From NCBI RefSeq assembly GCF_018502625.1, contig NZ_CP075566.1, positions 935,001 to 999,000 on the forward strand: a DNA stretch of 64,000 nucleotides, read 5' to 3'. Numbering within the stretch: position 1 is the stretch's first letter; the number at the start of each line of letters is the position of its first letter. Made by a program: the position numbers and the translations under genes. Origin of the DNA: Pseudomonas hormoni. GTDB lineage: Bacteria > Pseudomonadota > Gammaproteobacteria > Pseudomonadales > Pseudomonadaceae. The notes below the pieces were generated by a model that did no database searches, was not told where the DNA came from, and was given only the letters and a program-made list of their open reading frames with translations. Below, piece after piece: positions 34,963 through 43,640 of the stretch.

Positions 34963-34994
34963 GTGTGGAAAGCGCATGTTAGCGCTTTCCACAC
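34963..34994. repeat. 13-bp perfect stem-loop between two small genes
   Basis: GTGTGGAAAGCGC (34963-34975) and GCGCTTTCCACAC (34982-34994) are separated by six bases. No T tract follows on either strand, so it may be an mRNA-stabilising or partly terminating hairpin. Confidence 0.7.
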
Positions 34995-35014
34995 GGTCTG
35001 GCATTGCAGGTGTT

Positions 35015-35146
35015 TCAGTCTTCGCTGTCGGCCTGGCGGCGTTCAGTGGCTTCTTTCGGCTCGGGCTGTTGGGCACCGGCTTGCTGCGGGGTTGTCTGCT
35101 CAGTTTCGTGCAGGCTTGGGAAGGGGAGATTAGGGATCTCGTGCAT
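35015..35146 (-). CDS. Very small hypothetical protein, 43 aa
   Basis: ATG 35146 is preceded by GAGGAG at 8-base spacing, a strong ribosome site, and the frame runs to TGA 35015-35017. The product is hydrophilic (MHEIPNLPFPSLHE at the start, then Gln/Pro/Glu-rich, ending RRQADSED), with no membrane segment. Codon third positions are GC-rich, as in real genes here. It lies just upstream of the 60-aa gene on the same strand. Function unknown. Confidence 0.6.
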   Translation of the reverse strand: MHEIPNLPFPSLHETEQTTPQQAGAQQPEPKEATERRQADSED

Positions 35147-35461
35147 GTTTCGCGCTCCTCGCAAAGTCTGTTGATAGATCTGGTAGATCCGCGCTTTTAA
35201 AAAGCCTGGGAAGGATACAGCAGCAGAAATGACAAATAGACTTTTATATCCATTTGTTGCGACGGATGGGATTGTCTAGACAGGTGTGGATGAGATTTGC
35301 GAAACCACTGTGGCGAGGGAGCTTGCTCCCGCTCGAGCGCGCAGCGGTCGCAAAGAATGCAAACGCGTTTACCAGAAAGAACTCATTGCCTGCATGGGGC
35401 CGCTTCGCAGCCCAGCGGGAGCAAGCTCCCTCGCCACAAGGGAGCCGGCCATTGCTTCAAA
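35147..35461. other. 315-base gap between small genes and phhC
   Basis: An AT-rich part (35195-35260) probably holds the promoter of the small minus-strand genes. The rest is a REP element (35306-35439). No other gene was seen. Confidence 0.4.
35306..35439. repeat. Long REP/BIME (CGAGGGAGCTTGCTCCCG class)
   Basis: CTGTGGCGAGGGAGCTTGCT and AGCAAGCTCCCTCGCCACAA are inverted ends; the spacer includes GGGGCCGCTTCGCAGCCC. Confidence 0.9.
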
Positions 35462-36655
35462 TTACTTGCAGACTTCGGCGATCGCCTCGGCCAGCAGATC
35501 CAGGCGCGTCGCATCAATACCCGCCACGTTCGCCCGGCCAGTACCGACCATGTAAACGCTGTGATGATCACGCAGTTGTTTAACCTGATCCGGCGTTAAG
35601 CCGGTGTAGGAAAACATCCCGCGTTGCACACCAATATGCGCAAAACGCTCGCGCAAGCCATGCGGTTCCAGCGCTTCCACCAGACCGCTGCGCAGTTGCG
35701 CGATACGCAAGCGCATGGCTTCCACTTCGTCGGCCCAAAGGCTTTTCAGCTCCGGATCGCCAAGAATCGTCGCCACCACGGCAGCGCCATGATCTGGCGG
35801 AGTCGACCACAGGTTGCGGGCGATGTTGGCCAGTTGACTGCGAATATCCACCAGTTTCTCAGCGGTTTTCGCGCAGACAATCAGCGCTCCCGTGCGGTCC
35901 CGGTAGAGGCCGAAGTTCTTTGAACAGGAACTGGTGATCAGCACTTCCGGCAGTTCAGCTGCGAACAATCGGGTCGACCACGCATCCTGTTCCAATCCAT
36001 CGCCGAAGCCCTGATAGGCGAAGTCGATCAGCGGCACCAGGTCACGATCGCGCACTACGTCCAGCACGCGACGCCAGTCGTCATGGGACAGGTCGAACCC
36101 GGTCGGGTTGTGGCAGCAGGCGTGTAGCAAAACCACATCGCCCTTCGGCGCGTCATTGAGCGCCGCCAGCATCGCTTCAGCATCGAGGCGGTTATCGCTG
36201 CCGACATAAGGGTAGTGATTAACCTTGACCCCGGCCGTGGCGAAAATGGTTTCGTGAATCGGCCAGGTCGGGTTGCTCAGCCATACGCCGCGCCCCGGCA
36301 GGCATTGGGCGATGAAGTCCGCGCTCAAGCGCAACGCACCGGTGCCGCCTGGCGTCTGGGTGACGCCGGCCCGTTGTTCGGCGATCAGCGCAGAATTGGC
36401 GCCAAGCACCAACTCATTGATGACCTTGCCGAACGCCGGCTCGCCGTGGCCGCCAATGTAGGTCTTGGTGGTCTGGCGATCCACCAGGCGCTGCTCGGCG
36501 AGCTTCACGGCCTGGGGAATCGGCGTCAGGCCGAAGGCATCCTTGTAGACGCCCACGCCAAGGTCGAATTTGCGCGGGTTCGGGTCCTGCGCATAGGCCT
36601 CCATGAGGCCGAGAATCGGGTCGCCGGGTACTCGACCTATGGCGTCGAAATGCAT
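35462..36655 (-). CDS. phhC: Aromatic amino acid aminotransferase PhhC, 397 aa
   Basis: Class I PLP aminotransferase of the TyrB/AspC type: GVGVYKD, TQTPGGTGALRL, the HACCHNPTGFD stretch, the PLP lysine in SCSKNFGLYRDRTGAL and the substrate Arg near the C-terminus (GRANVAGID). It transaminates tyrosine/phenylalanine to the phenylpyruvates. Its ATG shares a base with the phhB stop (TAATG), so translation is coupled within the phhABC operon. Confidence 0.92.
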   Translation of the reverse strand: MHFDAIGRVPGDPILGLMEAYAQDPNPRKFDLGVGVYKDAFGLTPIPQAVKLAEQRLVDRQTTKTYIGGHGEPAFGKVINELVLGANSALIAEQRAGVTQTPGGTGALRLSADFIAQCLPGRGVWLSNPTWPIHETIFATAGVKVNHYPYVGSDNRLDAEAMLAALNDAPKGDVVLLHACCHNPTGFDLSHDDWRRVLDVVRDRDLVPLIDFAYQGFGDGLEQDAWSTRLFAAELPEVLITSSCSKNFGLYRDRTGALIVCAKTAEKLVDIRSQLANIARNLWSTPPDHGAAVVATILGDPELKSLWADEVEAMRLRIAQLRSGLVEALEPHGLRERFAHIGVQRGMFSYTGLTPDQVKQLRDHHSVYMVGTGRANVAGIDATRLDLLAEAIAEVCK

Positions 36656-37011
36656 TATTTGCGGCCCTCGGCGTCCTTGGCCACTTCGTCAGTGCGCGCG
36701 GCCATGATGAAATCGTTGCGGTGCAGGCCCTTGATGGAGTGGCTCCACCAGGTCACGGTGACTTTGCCCCATTCGGTCAGCAGGCCTGGGTGGTGACCTT
36801 CGGCCTCGGAGATTTCCCCGACCGCGTTGGTGAACGCCAGTGCGTGTTTGAAATTCTTGAACAGGAAAACTTTTTCCAGTTGCATGATGCTGTCGCGAAC
36901 TTCGATGTTCCAGTCAGGGATCTGCTTGATCAGGACCGGCAGTTCTTCGTCGCTGACCTGAGGGGCATCGGCGCGGCAGGCTTCGCAATGAGCTTGGTTC
37001 AATGTGGACAT
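36655..37011 (-). CDS. phhB: Pterin-4a-carbinolamine dehydratase PhhB, 118 aa
   Basis: It dehydrates the 4a-hydroxytetrahydropterin made by phenylalanine hydroxylase, regenerating the cofactor. The family signature is present: [21 protein letters not shown], with the paired histidines and the later W and H (quoted residues are 21 apart in full; the key ones are H-H-P, W, W-W-S-H). It lies 104 bases after phhA and overlaps phhC by one base. Confidence 0.95.
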   Translation of the reverse strand: MSTLNQAHCEACRADAPQVSDEELPVLIKQIPDWNIEVRDSIMQLEKVFLFKNFKHALAFTNAVGEISEAEGHHPGLLTEWGKVTVTWWSHSIKGLHRNDFIMAARTDEVAKDAEGRK

Positions 37012-37115
37012 GATGTGTTCCTGAAATCGAATTATTGGAAATCGGCCGTCAGTGTCACCACGCTAAACCAAAGCGTCGGTTCCTGACAGGCTCACTTGAT
37101 TCTAAAAGCTACGGA

Positions 37116-37907
37116 TCACGCGGCTTTTGGTTTGGGCGGAAATTTCGGTGCGTGCAAGCCCAGCTGCATGCCTTGCTTGACCATGCCCATGATGTCTTCG
37201 TGGGCAAGATCGAACAAACGCTTGAGGTTCGGCAGGACAAAGTACAGCGGTTGCAGAATGTCGATGCGATACGGCGTACGCATGCACTCCAGCGGATCGA
37301 ACGTCTGATGCTCAGGTTCGTCCGACAGGCAGTAAACGGTTTCTTTCGGCGAGGAGAGAATGCCGCCGCCGTAAATGCGCTGGCCTTCGGGTGTGTCCAC
37401 CAGGCCGAACTCGATGGTCATCCAGTACAAGCGCGCCAGGTAAACGCGTTCTTCCTTGGAAGCCTGTAGGCCTAGTTTGCCGTAGGTGTGGGTGAATTCG
37501 GCGAACCAGGGGTTGGTCAGCAGCGGACAGTGGCCAAAGATCTCGTGGAAAATGTCCGGCTCTTGCAGGTAATCCAGCTCTTCGCGGGTACGAATAAACG
37601 TCGCCACCGGAAACTGTTTGTTCGCCAGCAATTCGAAAAAGGTCTGGAAGGGAATCAGTGCGGGAACCCGGGCCACTTGCCAGCCGGTGGTTTCACCGAG
37701 GACCTTGTTGATTTCACCGAGTTGCGGAATGCGGTCGTGGGGCAGACCGAGTTTTTCGATACCGTCCAGGTATTCCTGGCACGCACGCCCTTCGATCACT
37801 TTCAGTTGGCGAGTGATCAGCGTGTTCCACACCGCATGTTCTTCGGCGGGGTAGTCGATAAAACCTTGCGCATCGGGCTCGCGAGCCACGTATTGCGTCT
37901 GCTTCAT
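37116..37907 (-). CDS. phhA: Phenylalanine-4-hydroxylase PhhA, 263 aa
   Basis: Non-haem iron, tetrahydropterin-dependent enzyme converting Phe to Tyr. The iron ligands are H121 and H126 (FHEIFGHCPLL) and E166 (MTIEFGLV), the same numbering as the P. aeruginosa enzyme. The substrate and pterin loops (LIPFQTFFELLANKQFPVA and SSPKETVYCLS) are present. There is no N-terminal regulatory ACT domain, as usual in bacteria. It is the first gene of the operon, divergent from phhR; control by PhhR is expected. Confidence 0.96.
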   Translation of the reverse strand: MKQTQYVAREPDAQGFIDYPAEEHAVWNTLITRQLKVIEGRACQEYLDGIEKLGLPHDRIPQLGEINKVLGETTGWQVARVPALIPFQTFFELLANKQFPVATFIRTREELDYLQEPDIFHEIFGHCPLLTNPWFAEFTHTYGKLGLQASKEERVYLARLYWMTIEFGLVDTPEGQRIYGGGILSSPKETVYCLSDEPEHQTFDPLECMRTPYRIDILQPLYFVLPNLKRLFDLAHEDIMGMVKQGMQLGLHAPKFPPKPKAA

Positions 37908-38028
37908 GCTGCTCTCCTGCTAGGGGATTTCGTTCTTGTTATGTCCTGCTATGGACCCAGAAATACCTCAATGATTGCGGCATTGCAGTAGGTGATCGGC
38001 GCTCCCTGTAGGAAAGAACCGCGAAAAA

Positions 38029-38046
38029 CGTAAAGTTTTCGTTACG
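38029..38046. promoter_or_regulatory. Candidate PhhR box between phhA and phhR
   Basis: CGTAAA-GTTTTC-GTTACG fits TGTAAA-N6-TTTACA at five of six left and four of six right positions and is symmetric itself (CGTAA/TTACG). It lies 122 bases upstream of phhA and just before the candidate phhR promoter. Confidence 0.55.
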
Positions 38047-38084
38047 AATCGGTACCCGCCGCGTAGTTGCTGAGATTCTCGGGT

Positions 38085-38112
38085 TTGAAAAGCGCTTTGG
38101 CTGTCACATAAT
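38085..38112 (+). promoter_or_regulatory. Candidate sigma-70 promoter of phhR
   Basis: TTGAAA (38085-38090), a 16-base spacer and CATAAT (38107-38112). Transcription from ~38119 would carry the following REP pair in the 5' leader. Confidence 0.5.
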
Positions 38113-38157
38113 CTTGACGGTAATCTGAGTGCCCCATCAGAAAAATCGGGCGCTAAC

Positions 38158-38251
38158 CCTGTGGGAGCCAGCCTGCTGGCGATAGCGGTGTGTCATTCGA
38201 CATCAACATCACCTGATGCGACGCCATCGCCAGCAGGCTGGCTCCCACAGG
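38158..38251. repeat. REP/BIME pair in the phhR leader
   Basis: CCTGTGGGAGCCAGCCTGCT and AGCAGGCTGGCTCCCACAGG are perfect inverted ends; the right end lies only 27 bases before the phhR start codon. Confidence 0.92.
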
Positions 38252-38278
38252 TCAATCATCGTTTATCAGGTCTTTTAT

Positions 38279-39838
38279 ATGCGTATCAAAGTCCACTGCC
38301 AGAACCGCATCGGCATTCTGCGCGACATTCTCAACTTGCTGGTCGAGTACGGGATCAACGTCGCCCGTGGTGAAGTGGGTGGGGAGCATGGCAACGCGAT
38401 CTACCTGCATTGCCCGAACCTGATCAACATTCAGTTCCAGGCACTGCGTCCGAAATTCGAATCGATTGCCGGTGTCTTTGGCGTCAAGCGAGTAGGGCTG
38501 ATGCCCAGCGAGCGTCGGCACATGGAACTCAATGCCTTGCTCGGCGCCCTGGAATTTCCGGTGCTATCGATCGACATGGGCGGTTCGATCGTCGCGGCCA
38601 ACCGGGCAGCGGCGCAGTTGCTCGGTGTGCGTGTCGATGAGGTGCCGGGGATTCCCTTGTCGCGTTACGCCGAGGATTTCGATTTGCCGGAGCTGGTGCG
38701 CGCCAACAAGTCGCGGATCAACGGGCTGCGGGTCAAGGTCAAGGGCGATGTGTTTCTGGCCGACATCGCGCCGCTGCAATCGGAGCATGACGACAGCGAG
38801 GCCATGGCCGGCGCGGTGCTGACGCTGCATCGTGCCGATCGGGTAGGGGAGCGCATCTACAACGTGCGCAAGCAGGAGCTGCGCGGGTTCGACAGCATCT
38901 TCCAGAGTTCGAAAGTGATGGCCGCCGTGGTGCGTGAAGCCCGGCGCATGGCGCCGCTGGATGCGCCGCTATTGATAGAAGGCGAAACCGGCACCGGCAA
39001 GGAGTTGTTGGCGCGGGCCTGTCACCTGGCCAGTCCGCGCGGGCAGTCGCCGTTGATGGCGCTCAACTGCGCAGGTCTGCCGGAGTCGATGGCCGAGACT
39101 GAACTGTTCGGCTACGGCCCCGGCGCATTCGAGGGGGCGCGGGCCGAGGGCAAGCTCGGGCTGCTGGAGCTGACGGCGGGGGGGACGCTGTTCCTCGATG
39201 GCGTCGGGGAAATGAGCCCGCGCTTGCAGGTGAAATTGCTGCGCTTCCTGCAGGACGGTTGCTTCCGTCGCGTAGGCAGTGATGAAGAGGTTTATCTGGA
39301 TGTGAGAGTGATCTGCGCGACGCAGGTTGATCTGTCGGAATTGTGCGCCCGAGGCGAGTTTCGCCAGGATTTGTATCACCGCTTGAACGTGCTTTCGCTG
39401 CACATCCCGCCGCTGCGCGAATGCCTGGATGGCTTGACGCCGCTGGTGGAGCACTTCCTTGATCAGGCCAGTCGGCAAATCGGTTGCCCGCTGCCGAAAC
39501 TGGCGCCGGCGGCCATGGAACGGCTCGGTCATTATCATTGGCCGGGCAATGTCCGACAGCTGGAAAACGTGCTGTTCCAGGCGGTTTCGTTGTGCGAGGG
39601 CGGGACGGTCAAGGCTGAACACATTCGCCTGCCAGACTACGGCGTGCGTCAGCCGCTTGGCGACTTCTCCCTTGAAGGCGGGCTGGATGCGATTGTCGGG
39701 CGCTTTGAAAAAGCCGTGCTGGAGCGTTTGTATTCCGAACATCCGAGCAGTCGGCAATTGGGCAAGCGGTTGGGGGTTTCGCATACCACCATTGCCAATA
39801 AGTTGCGTGAGTATGAGGTTGGCAAAGAACCCGGCTAG
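38279..39838 (+). CDS. phhR: PhhR, TyrR-type regulator of aromatic amino acid catabolism, 519 aa
   Basis: N-terminal ACT domain (MRIKVHCQNRIGILRDILNLL), a PAS-like part (~80-190), an AAA+ domain with Walker A GETGTGKELLA and Walker B-like GGTLFLDGVGEM, and a C-terminal helix-turn-helix (SSRQLGKRLGVSHTTIANKL). The loop that contacts sigma-54 in NtrC proteins reads GAFEGA instead of GAFTGA, consistent with TyrR-like proteins acting on sigma-70 promoters. It is divergent from phhABC and likely activates it in response to Phe/Tyr. ATG 38279 is chosen over a longer frame running through the REP. Confidence 0.93.
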   Translation: MRIKVHCQNRIGILRDILNLLVEYGINVARGEVGGEHGNAIYLHCPNLINIQFQALRPKFESIAGVFGVKRVGLMPSERRHMELNALLGALEFPVLSIDMGGSIVAANRAAAQLLGVRVDEVPGIPLSRYAEDFDLPELVRANKSRINGLRVKVKGDVFLADIAPLQSEHDDSEAMAGAVLTLHRADRVGERIYNVRKQELRGFDSIFQSSKVMAAVVREARRMAPLDAPLLIEGETGTGKELLARACHLASPRGQSPLMALNCAGLPESMAETELFGYGPGAFEGARAEGKLGLLELTAGGTLFLDGVGEMSPRLQVKLLRFLQDGCFRRVGSDEEVYLDVRVICATQVDLSELCARGEFRQDLYHRLNVLSLHIPPLRECLDGLTPLVEHFLDQASRQIGCPLPKLAPAAMERLGHYHWPGNVRQLENVLFQAVSLCEGGTVKAEHIRLPDYGVRQPLGDFSLEGGLDAIVGRFEKAVLERLYSEHPSSRQLGKRLGVSHTTIANKLREYEVGKEPG

Positions 39839-39845
39839 ACCGCTT

Positions 39846-39980
39846 TTGTGGCGAGGGAGCTTGCTCCCGCCGGGCTGCGGAGCAGCCCCAGAATGAACGT
39901 CCGCATTACTACAGGCGGATCCCGCAGGATGGTTTTGCGGTCGCTTCGCGCCCGAGCGGGAGCAAGCTCCCTCGCCACAG
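39846..39980. repeat. Long REP/BIME (CGAGGGAGCTTGCTCCCG class)
   Basis: TTGTGGCGAGGGAGCTTGCT and AGCAAGCTCCCTCGCCACAG are inverted ends; the spacer has TTTTGCGGTCGCTTCGCGCCC. It separates phhR from the flagellar operon; the remaining 39981-40120 holds no gene. Confidence 0.9.
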
Positions 39981-40121
39981 GTGATGGGTTGACCTCCAAG
40001 GCTGGCTGTTGCCGCGAAGCGGCATAACACCGCCGGTTTTTCGTCTTCGACACAATCCCCCATTCCCTTCTGAACCCCTCAAGTCCTTTGTTTGCCGGGC
40101 CCCGCGCCGTCAGAAAAAAGT

Positions 40122-40137
40122 TGGTCTGCAAATTGCT
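40122..40137 (+). promoter_or_regulatory. Sigma-54 promoter of the flgF operon
   Basis: TGGTCTGCAAATTGCT has the obligatory GG (40123-40124), ten bases, GC (40135-40136) of RpoN promoters, with the TTGC -12 element intact. It lies 57 bases before the flgF start, as expected for FleQ/RpoN-controlled class II/III flagellar genes. Confidence 0.75.
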
Positions 40138-40193
40138 TATGGCTCAGCAGTACAGCGGTGGGCGGCAAACGTCCGGCATGCAGAGGAAAGAGT

Positions 40194-40934
40194 GTGGACA
40201 AGTACCTTTATGTGGCAATGACCGGCGCCAGCCAGAATGCACTGGCGCAGAAGGCTCATGCGAACAACCTGGCGAACATCTCCACCAACGGTTTCCAGAA
40301 AGACCTGGAGCAGGCGCGTTCGATGCCGGTGTTCGGTGACAGCTTTCCGGCGCGTGCTTTTGCCATGTCTGAACGTCCGGCCACCGACTTCTCTTCGGGC
40401 TCTCTGGTGGAAACCGGTCGCGACCTCGACGTCGCGGTGCAGGGCAATGGCTGGATCGCCGTGCAGAACCCGGACGGTGGCGAAAGCTACGTGCGCACCG
40501 GCAGCCTGAACGTTGACGCCCTGGGCGTATTGCGCGCCGGCAACGGTATGCCGGTGTTGGGCAATGGCGGGCCGATCTCCGTGCCGCCCGAGCAGCAGAT
40601 CGAAGTCGGCGAAGACGGCACCGTCAGCATCCGTGCGATGGGCGAAGGTCCTCGCGTGATGGCGGAAGTCGACCGCATCAAGCTGGTCAACCCGGATTTC
40701 AAGAACATGACCAAGGGCCTGGACGGTTCGATCCACACCAAGGACGGCCAGCCGGCGCAAGCCGATGCCAACGTCAAACTGGTGTCCGGGTTCCTTGAGT
40801 CGAGCAACGTCAATGCCGTGGAAGAGATGACTTCTGTACTGGCCCTGGCCAAGCAGTTCGAATTGCACATCAAGATGATGAACACCGCCAAAGACGACGA
40901 CCAGGCCATGGCTCGGGTCTTGCAGATCAGCTAA
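40194..40934 (+). CDS. flgF: Flagellar proximal rod protein FlgF, 246 aa
   Basis: Rod protein with the shared N-terminal motif of axial components (ASQNALAQKAHANNLANIST), a central SGSLVETGRDLDVAVQGNGW domain and the C-terminal NVNAVEEMTSVLALAKQFEL motif. GTG 40194 is taken as start because AGAGGA lies just upstream and the family begins (M)DKYLYVAM; the longer frame from 40092 runs through the promoter. First gene of flgFGHIJKL. Confidence 0.95.
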   Translation: MDKYLYVAMTGASQNALAQKAHANNLANISTNGFQKDLEQARSMPVFGDSFPARAFAMSERPATDFSSGSLVETGRDLDVAVQGNGWIAVQNPDGGESYVRTGSLNVDALGVLRAGNGMPVLGNGGPISVPPEQQIEVGEDGTVSIRAMGEGPRVMAEVDRIKLVNPDFKNMTKGLDGSIHTKDGQPAQADANVKLVSGFLESSNVNAVEEMTSVLALAKQFELHIKMMNTAKDDDQAMARVLQIS

Positions 40935-40979
40935 TTATCAGAACGTCGCGCCGTAAAACAGGCGCACGAGGAGAATCGA

Positions 40980-41765
40980 ATGCTTCCGGCTCTATGGGTT
41001 GCCAAAACAGGTCTGTCCGCCCAGGACACCAACCTGACCACCATTTCCAACAACCTGGCCAACGTGTCGACCACGGGTTTCAAACGTGACCGTGCCGAGT
41101 TCCAGGACTTGCTGTACCAGATCAAACGCCAGCCGGGCGCCCAGTCGACCCAGGACAGCGAACTGCCGTCGGGCCTGCAAATTGGTACCGGTGTGCGAAT
41201 CGTCGGCACCCAGAAAAACTTCAACGCCGGTAGCCTGCAAACCACCGAGCAGCCGCTGGACATGGCCATCGACGGTCGCGGTTTCTTCCAGATCCTGCAA
41301 CCGGACGGCACCACGTCCTACACCCGTGACGGCACGTTCCACCTCGATTCCAACGGCCAGATCGTCAACGCCAGCGGCTTCGCCCTCGAGCCGGCCATTG
41401 TTATCCCGAACGACGCGCAGACCTTCACGGTCGGTCGCGACGGCACCGTGTCCATCACCATTGCCGGCAACCCGGCGTCCCAGGTGATCGGCAACCTGCA
41501 AACCGCCGACTTCATCAACCCGGCCGGCCTGCAAGCGGTGGGTAACAACCTGTTCCTGGAAACCGCCGCCAGCGGTGCGCCGCAAGTCGGTACGCCAGGC
41601 TTGGCCGGTTTTGGCACCACGCTGCAGAACACCCTGGAAACGTCCAACGTCAGCACGGTAGAAGAGATGGTCAACATGATCACCACTCAGCGCGCCTACG
41701 AGATGAACTCCAAGGTGATCTCCACCGCCGACCAGATGCTCTCGTTCGTAACGCAGAATCTGTAA
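40980..41765 (+). CDS. flgG: Flagellar distal rod protein FlgG, 261 aa
   Basis: MLPALWVAKTGLSAQDTNL at the start, then SNNLANVSTTGFKRDRAEFQ, LDMAIDGRGFFQI and the C-terminal ETSNVSTVEEMVNMITTQRAYEM heptad region are all standard. Length equals the usual 260-262 aa. It lies 45 bases after flgF with GAGGAG before the start. Confidence 0.97.
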   Translation: MLPALWVAKTGLSAQDTNLTTISNNLANVSTTGFKRDRAEFQDLLYQIKRQPGAQSTQDSELPSGLQIGTGVRIVGTQKNFNAGSLQTTEQPLDMAIDGRGFFQILQPDGTTSYTRDGTFHLDSNGQIVNASGFALEPAIVIPNDAQTFTVGRDGTVSITIAGNPASQVIGNLQTADFINPAGLQAVGNNLFLETAASGAPQVGTPGLAGFGTTLQNTLETSNVSTVEEMVNMITTQRAYEMNSKVISTADQMLSFVTQNL

Positions 41766-41817
41766 TCAAGTCTATGAGGCGGCCATAAGGTCGCCTGCAA
41801 CACCGTGAGGTAGGGTC

Positions 41818-42513
41818 ATGAATCGCTTTGTATCTGTTCTGGCACTGAGTGGGGTCGCCGCGCTGGCGGGGTGCGTCGGTCCGACGCCCAAGCCCAATGA
41901 CCCTTACTACGCCCCGGTGTTGCCGCGTACGCCGTTGCCGGCTGCCGCGAATAACGGCTCGATCTACCAGGCCGGTTTCGAACAGAACCTGTACAGCGAC
42001 CGCAAGGCGTTCCGGGTCGGTGACATCATCACCATCACCCTGAACGAGAAGACCCAGGCCAGCAAGAACGCCAACTCGCAAATCGGCAAGAACAGCAAGG
42101 CCAGCATCGGTTTGTCCTCGCTGTTCGGCACGATACCCAACACGAATAACCCGCTCAGCGATGGTGATCTGACGCTGGACGCCGGCTACAGCGGTGACCG
42201 CGCCACCAAGGGCGACAGCAAGGCCGGGCAGGGCAACAGCCTGACCGGTTCGATCACCGTGACCGTCGCCGACGTGTTGCCCAACGGCATCATCGCCGTG
42301 CGCGGCGAGAAGTGGATGACCCTCAATACCGGTGATGAACTGGTACGGATCGCCGGCCTGGTCCGGGCCGACGACATCGCCACCGACAACACGGTGTCGT
42401 CGACCCGCATTGCCGATGCACGCATCACCTACTCGGGCACCGGTTCGTTTGCCGATGCGAGTCAGCCAGGCTGGTTCGACCGTTTCTTCCTCAGCCCGCT
42501 GTTCCCTTTCTAG
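41818..42513 (+). CDS. flgH: Flagellar L-ring lipoprotein FlgH, 231 aa
   Basis: Outer-membrane ring protein. The lipoprotein signal [19 protein letters not shown] carries lipobox LAGC with the modified Cys at 19. The conserved [21 protein letters not shown] and the C-terminal VRPDDI-like [23 protein letters not shown] follow, ending SPLFPF. TGAGGTAGGG lies upstream of ATG 41818. Confidence 0.97.
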   Translation: MNRFVSVLALSGVAALAGCVGPTPKPNDPYYAPVLPRTPLPAAANNGSIYQAGFEQNLYSDRKAFRVGDIITITLNEKTQASKNANSQIGKNSKASIGLSSLFGTIPNTNNPLSDGDLTLDAGYSGDRATKGDSKAGQGNSLTGSITVTVADVLPNGIIAVRGEKWMTLNTGDELVRIAGLVRADDIATDNTVSSTRIADARITYSGTGSFADASQPGWFDRFFLSPLFPF

Positions 42514-42522
42514 GTGGCTACG

Positions 42523-43629
42523 TTGAATTTCAGAAGTCTCATCGTTGCGGCCCTGATGTTGTCGGCAGCCTTCAACGCTCAAGCCGAGCGGCTGAAGGAC
42601 ATTGCCAGTATTTCCGGCGTGCGTTCCAACCAATTGATCGGTTACGGCCTGGTGGTCGGGCTTAACGGCACCGGTGACCAGACGACGCAAACCCCGTTCA
42701 CCCTGCAGACCTTCAACAACATGCTCTCGCAGTTCGGCATCAAGGTGCCGGCCGGTTCAGGCAACGTGCAGCTGAAGAACGTCGCGGCGGTATCGATCAG
42801 TGCCGACTTGCCGGCGTTCGCCAAGCCGGGTCAGCAGGTGGACATCACCGTGGCGTCCATCGGTAACTCCAAGAGCCTGCGGGGCGGCACCTTGCTGTTG
42901 ACGCCGCTCAAGGGCATCGATGGCAACGTGTACGCGGTCGCCCAGGGTAACCTGGTGGTCGGCGGTTTTGACGCCGAAGGTCGCGACGGTTCGAAGATCA
43001 CCGTCAACGTTCCGTCGGCCGGTCGCATCCCCGGTGGTGCATCGGTGGAGCGTTCGGTGCCGAGCGGTTTCAACCAAGGCAACAGCCTGACCCTGAACCT
43101 CAACCGTTCCGACTTCACCACCGCCAAGCGCATCGTCGACAAGATCAACGACATGCTCGGCCCTGGCGTCGCACAGGCCATCGACGGCGGTTCGATTCGC
43201 GTCACCGCGCCACTGGATCCGAGCCAGCGGGTCGACTACCTGTCGATCCTCGAAAACCTCGAAGTCGATCCAGGCCAGGCGGTGGCGAAAGTCATCATCA
43301 ACTCGCGTACCGGCACCATCGTTATCGGCCAGAACGTCAAGGTTTCCCCGGCCGCCGTGACCCACGGCAGCCTGACCGTGACCATCACCGAAGACCCGAT
43401 CGTCAGCCAGCCCGGCCCTCTGTCCAATGGTCAGACAGCCGTCGTGCCGCGCTCGCGGGTCAATGCGCAACAGGAAGCCAAGCCGATGTTCAAGTTCGGT
43501 CCGGGCACCACCCTCGACGAGATCGTGCGTGCGGTGAACCAGGTCGGCGCGGCACCGGGTGACTTGATGGCCATCCTCGAAGCACTGAAGCAGGCCGGCG
43601 CGTTGCAAGCCGATCTGATCGTGATCTGA
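42523..43629 (+). CDS. flgI: Flagellar P-ring protein FlgI, 368 aa
   Basis: Secreted by a signal peptide ([20 protein letters not shown]) and assembled as the periplasmic ring. The conserved [20 protein letters not shown] opening and the [13 protein letters not shown] and GSVERSVP-like motifs follow. TTG 42523 is preferred as start: AGGTGG (42512-42517) sits 5 bases before it and the resulting length matches the family. A GTG at 42514, directly after the flgH stop, is in frame but lacks a ribosome site; the choice is not certain. Confidence 0.93.
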   Translation: MNFRSLIVAALMLSAAFNAQAERLKDIASISGVRSNQLIGYGLVVGLNGTGDQTTQTPFTLQTFNNMLSQFGIKVPAGSGNVQLKNVAAVSISADLPAFAKPGQQVDITVASIGNSKSLRGGTLLLTPLKGIDGNVYAVAQGNLVVGGFDAEGRDGSKITVNVPSAGRIPGGASVERSVPSGFNQGNSLTLNLNRSDFTTAKRIVDKINDMLGPGVAQAIDGGSIRVTAPLDPSQRVDYLSILENLEVDPGQAVAKVIINSRTGTIVIGQNVKVSPAAVTHGSLTVTITEDPIVSQPGPLSNGQTAVVPRSRVNAQQEAKPMFKFGPGTTLDEIVRAVNQVGAAPGDLMAILEALKQAGALQADLIVI

Positions 43630-43640
43630 GGACGGCGACC

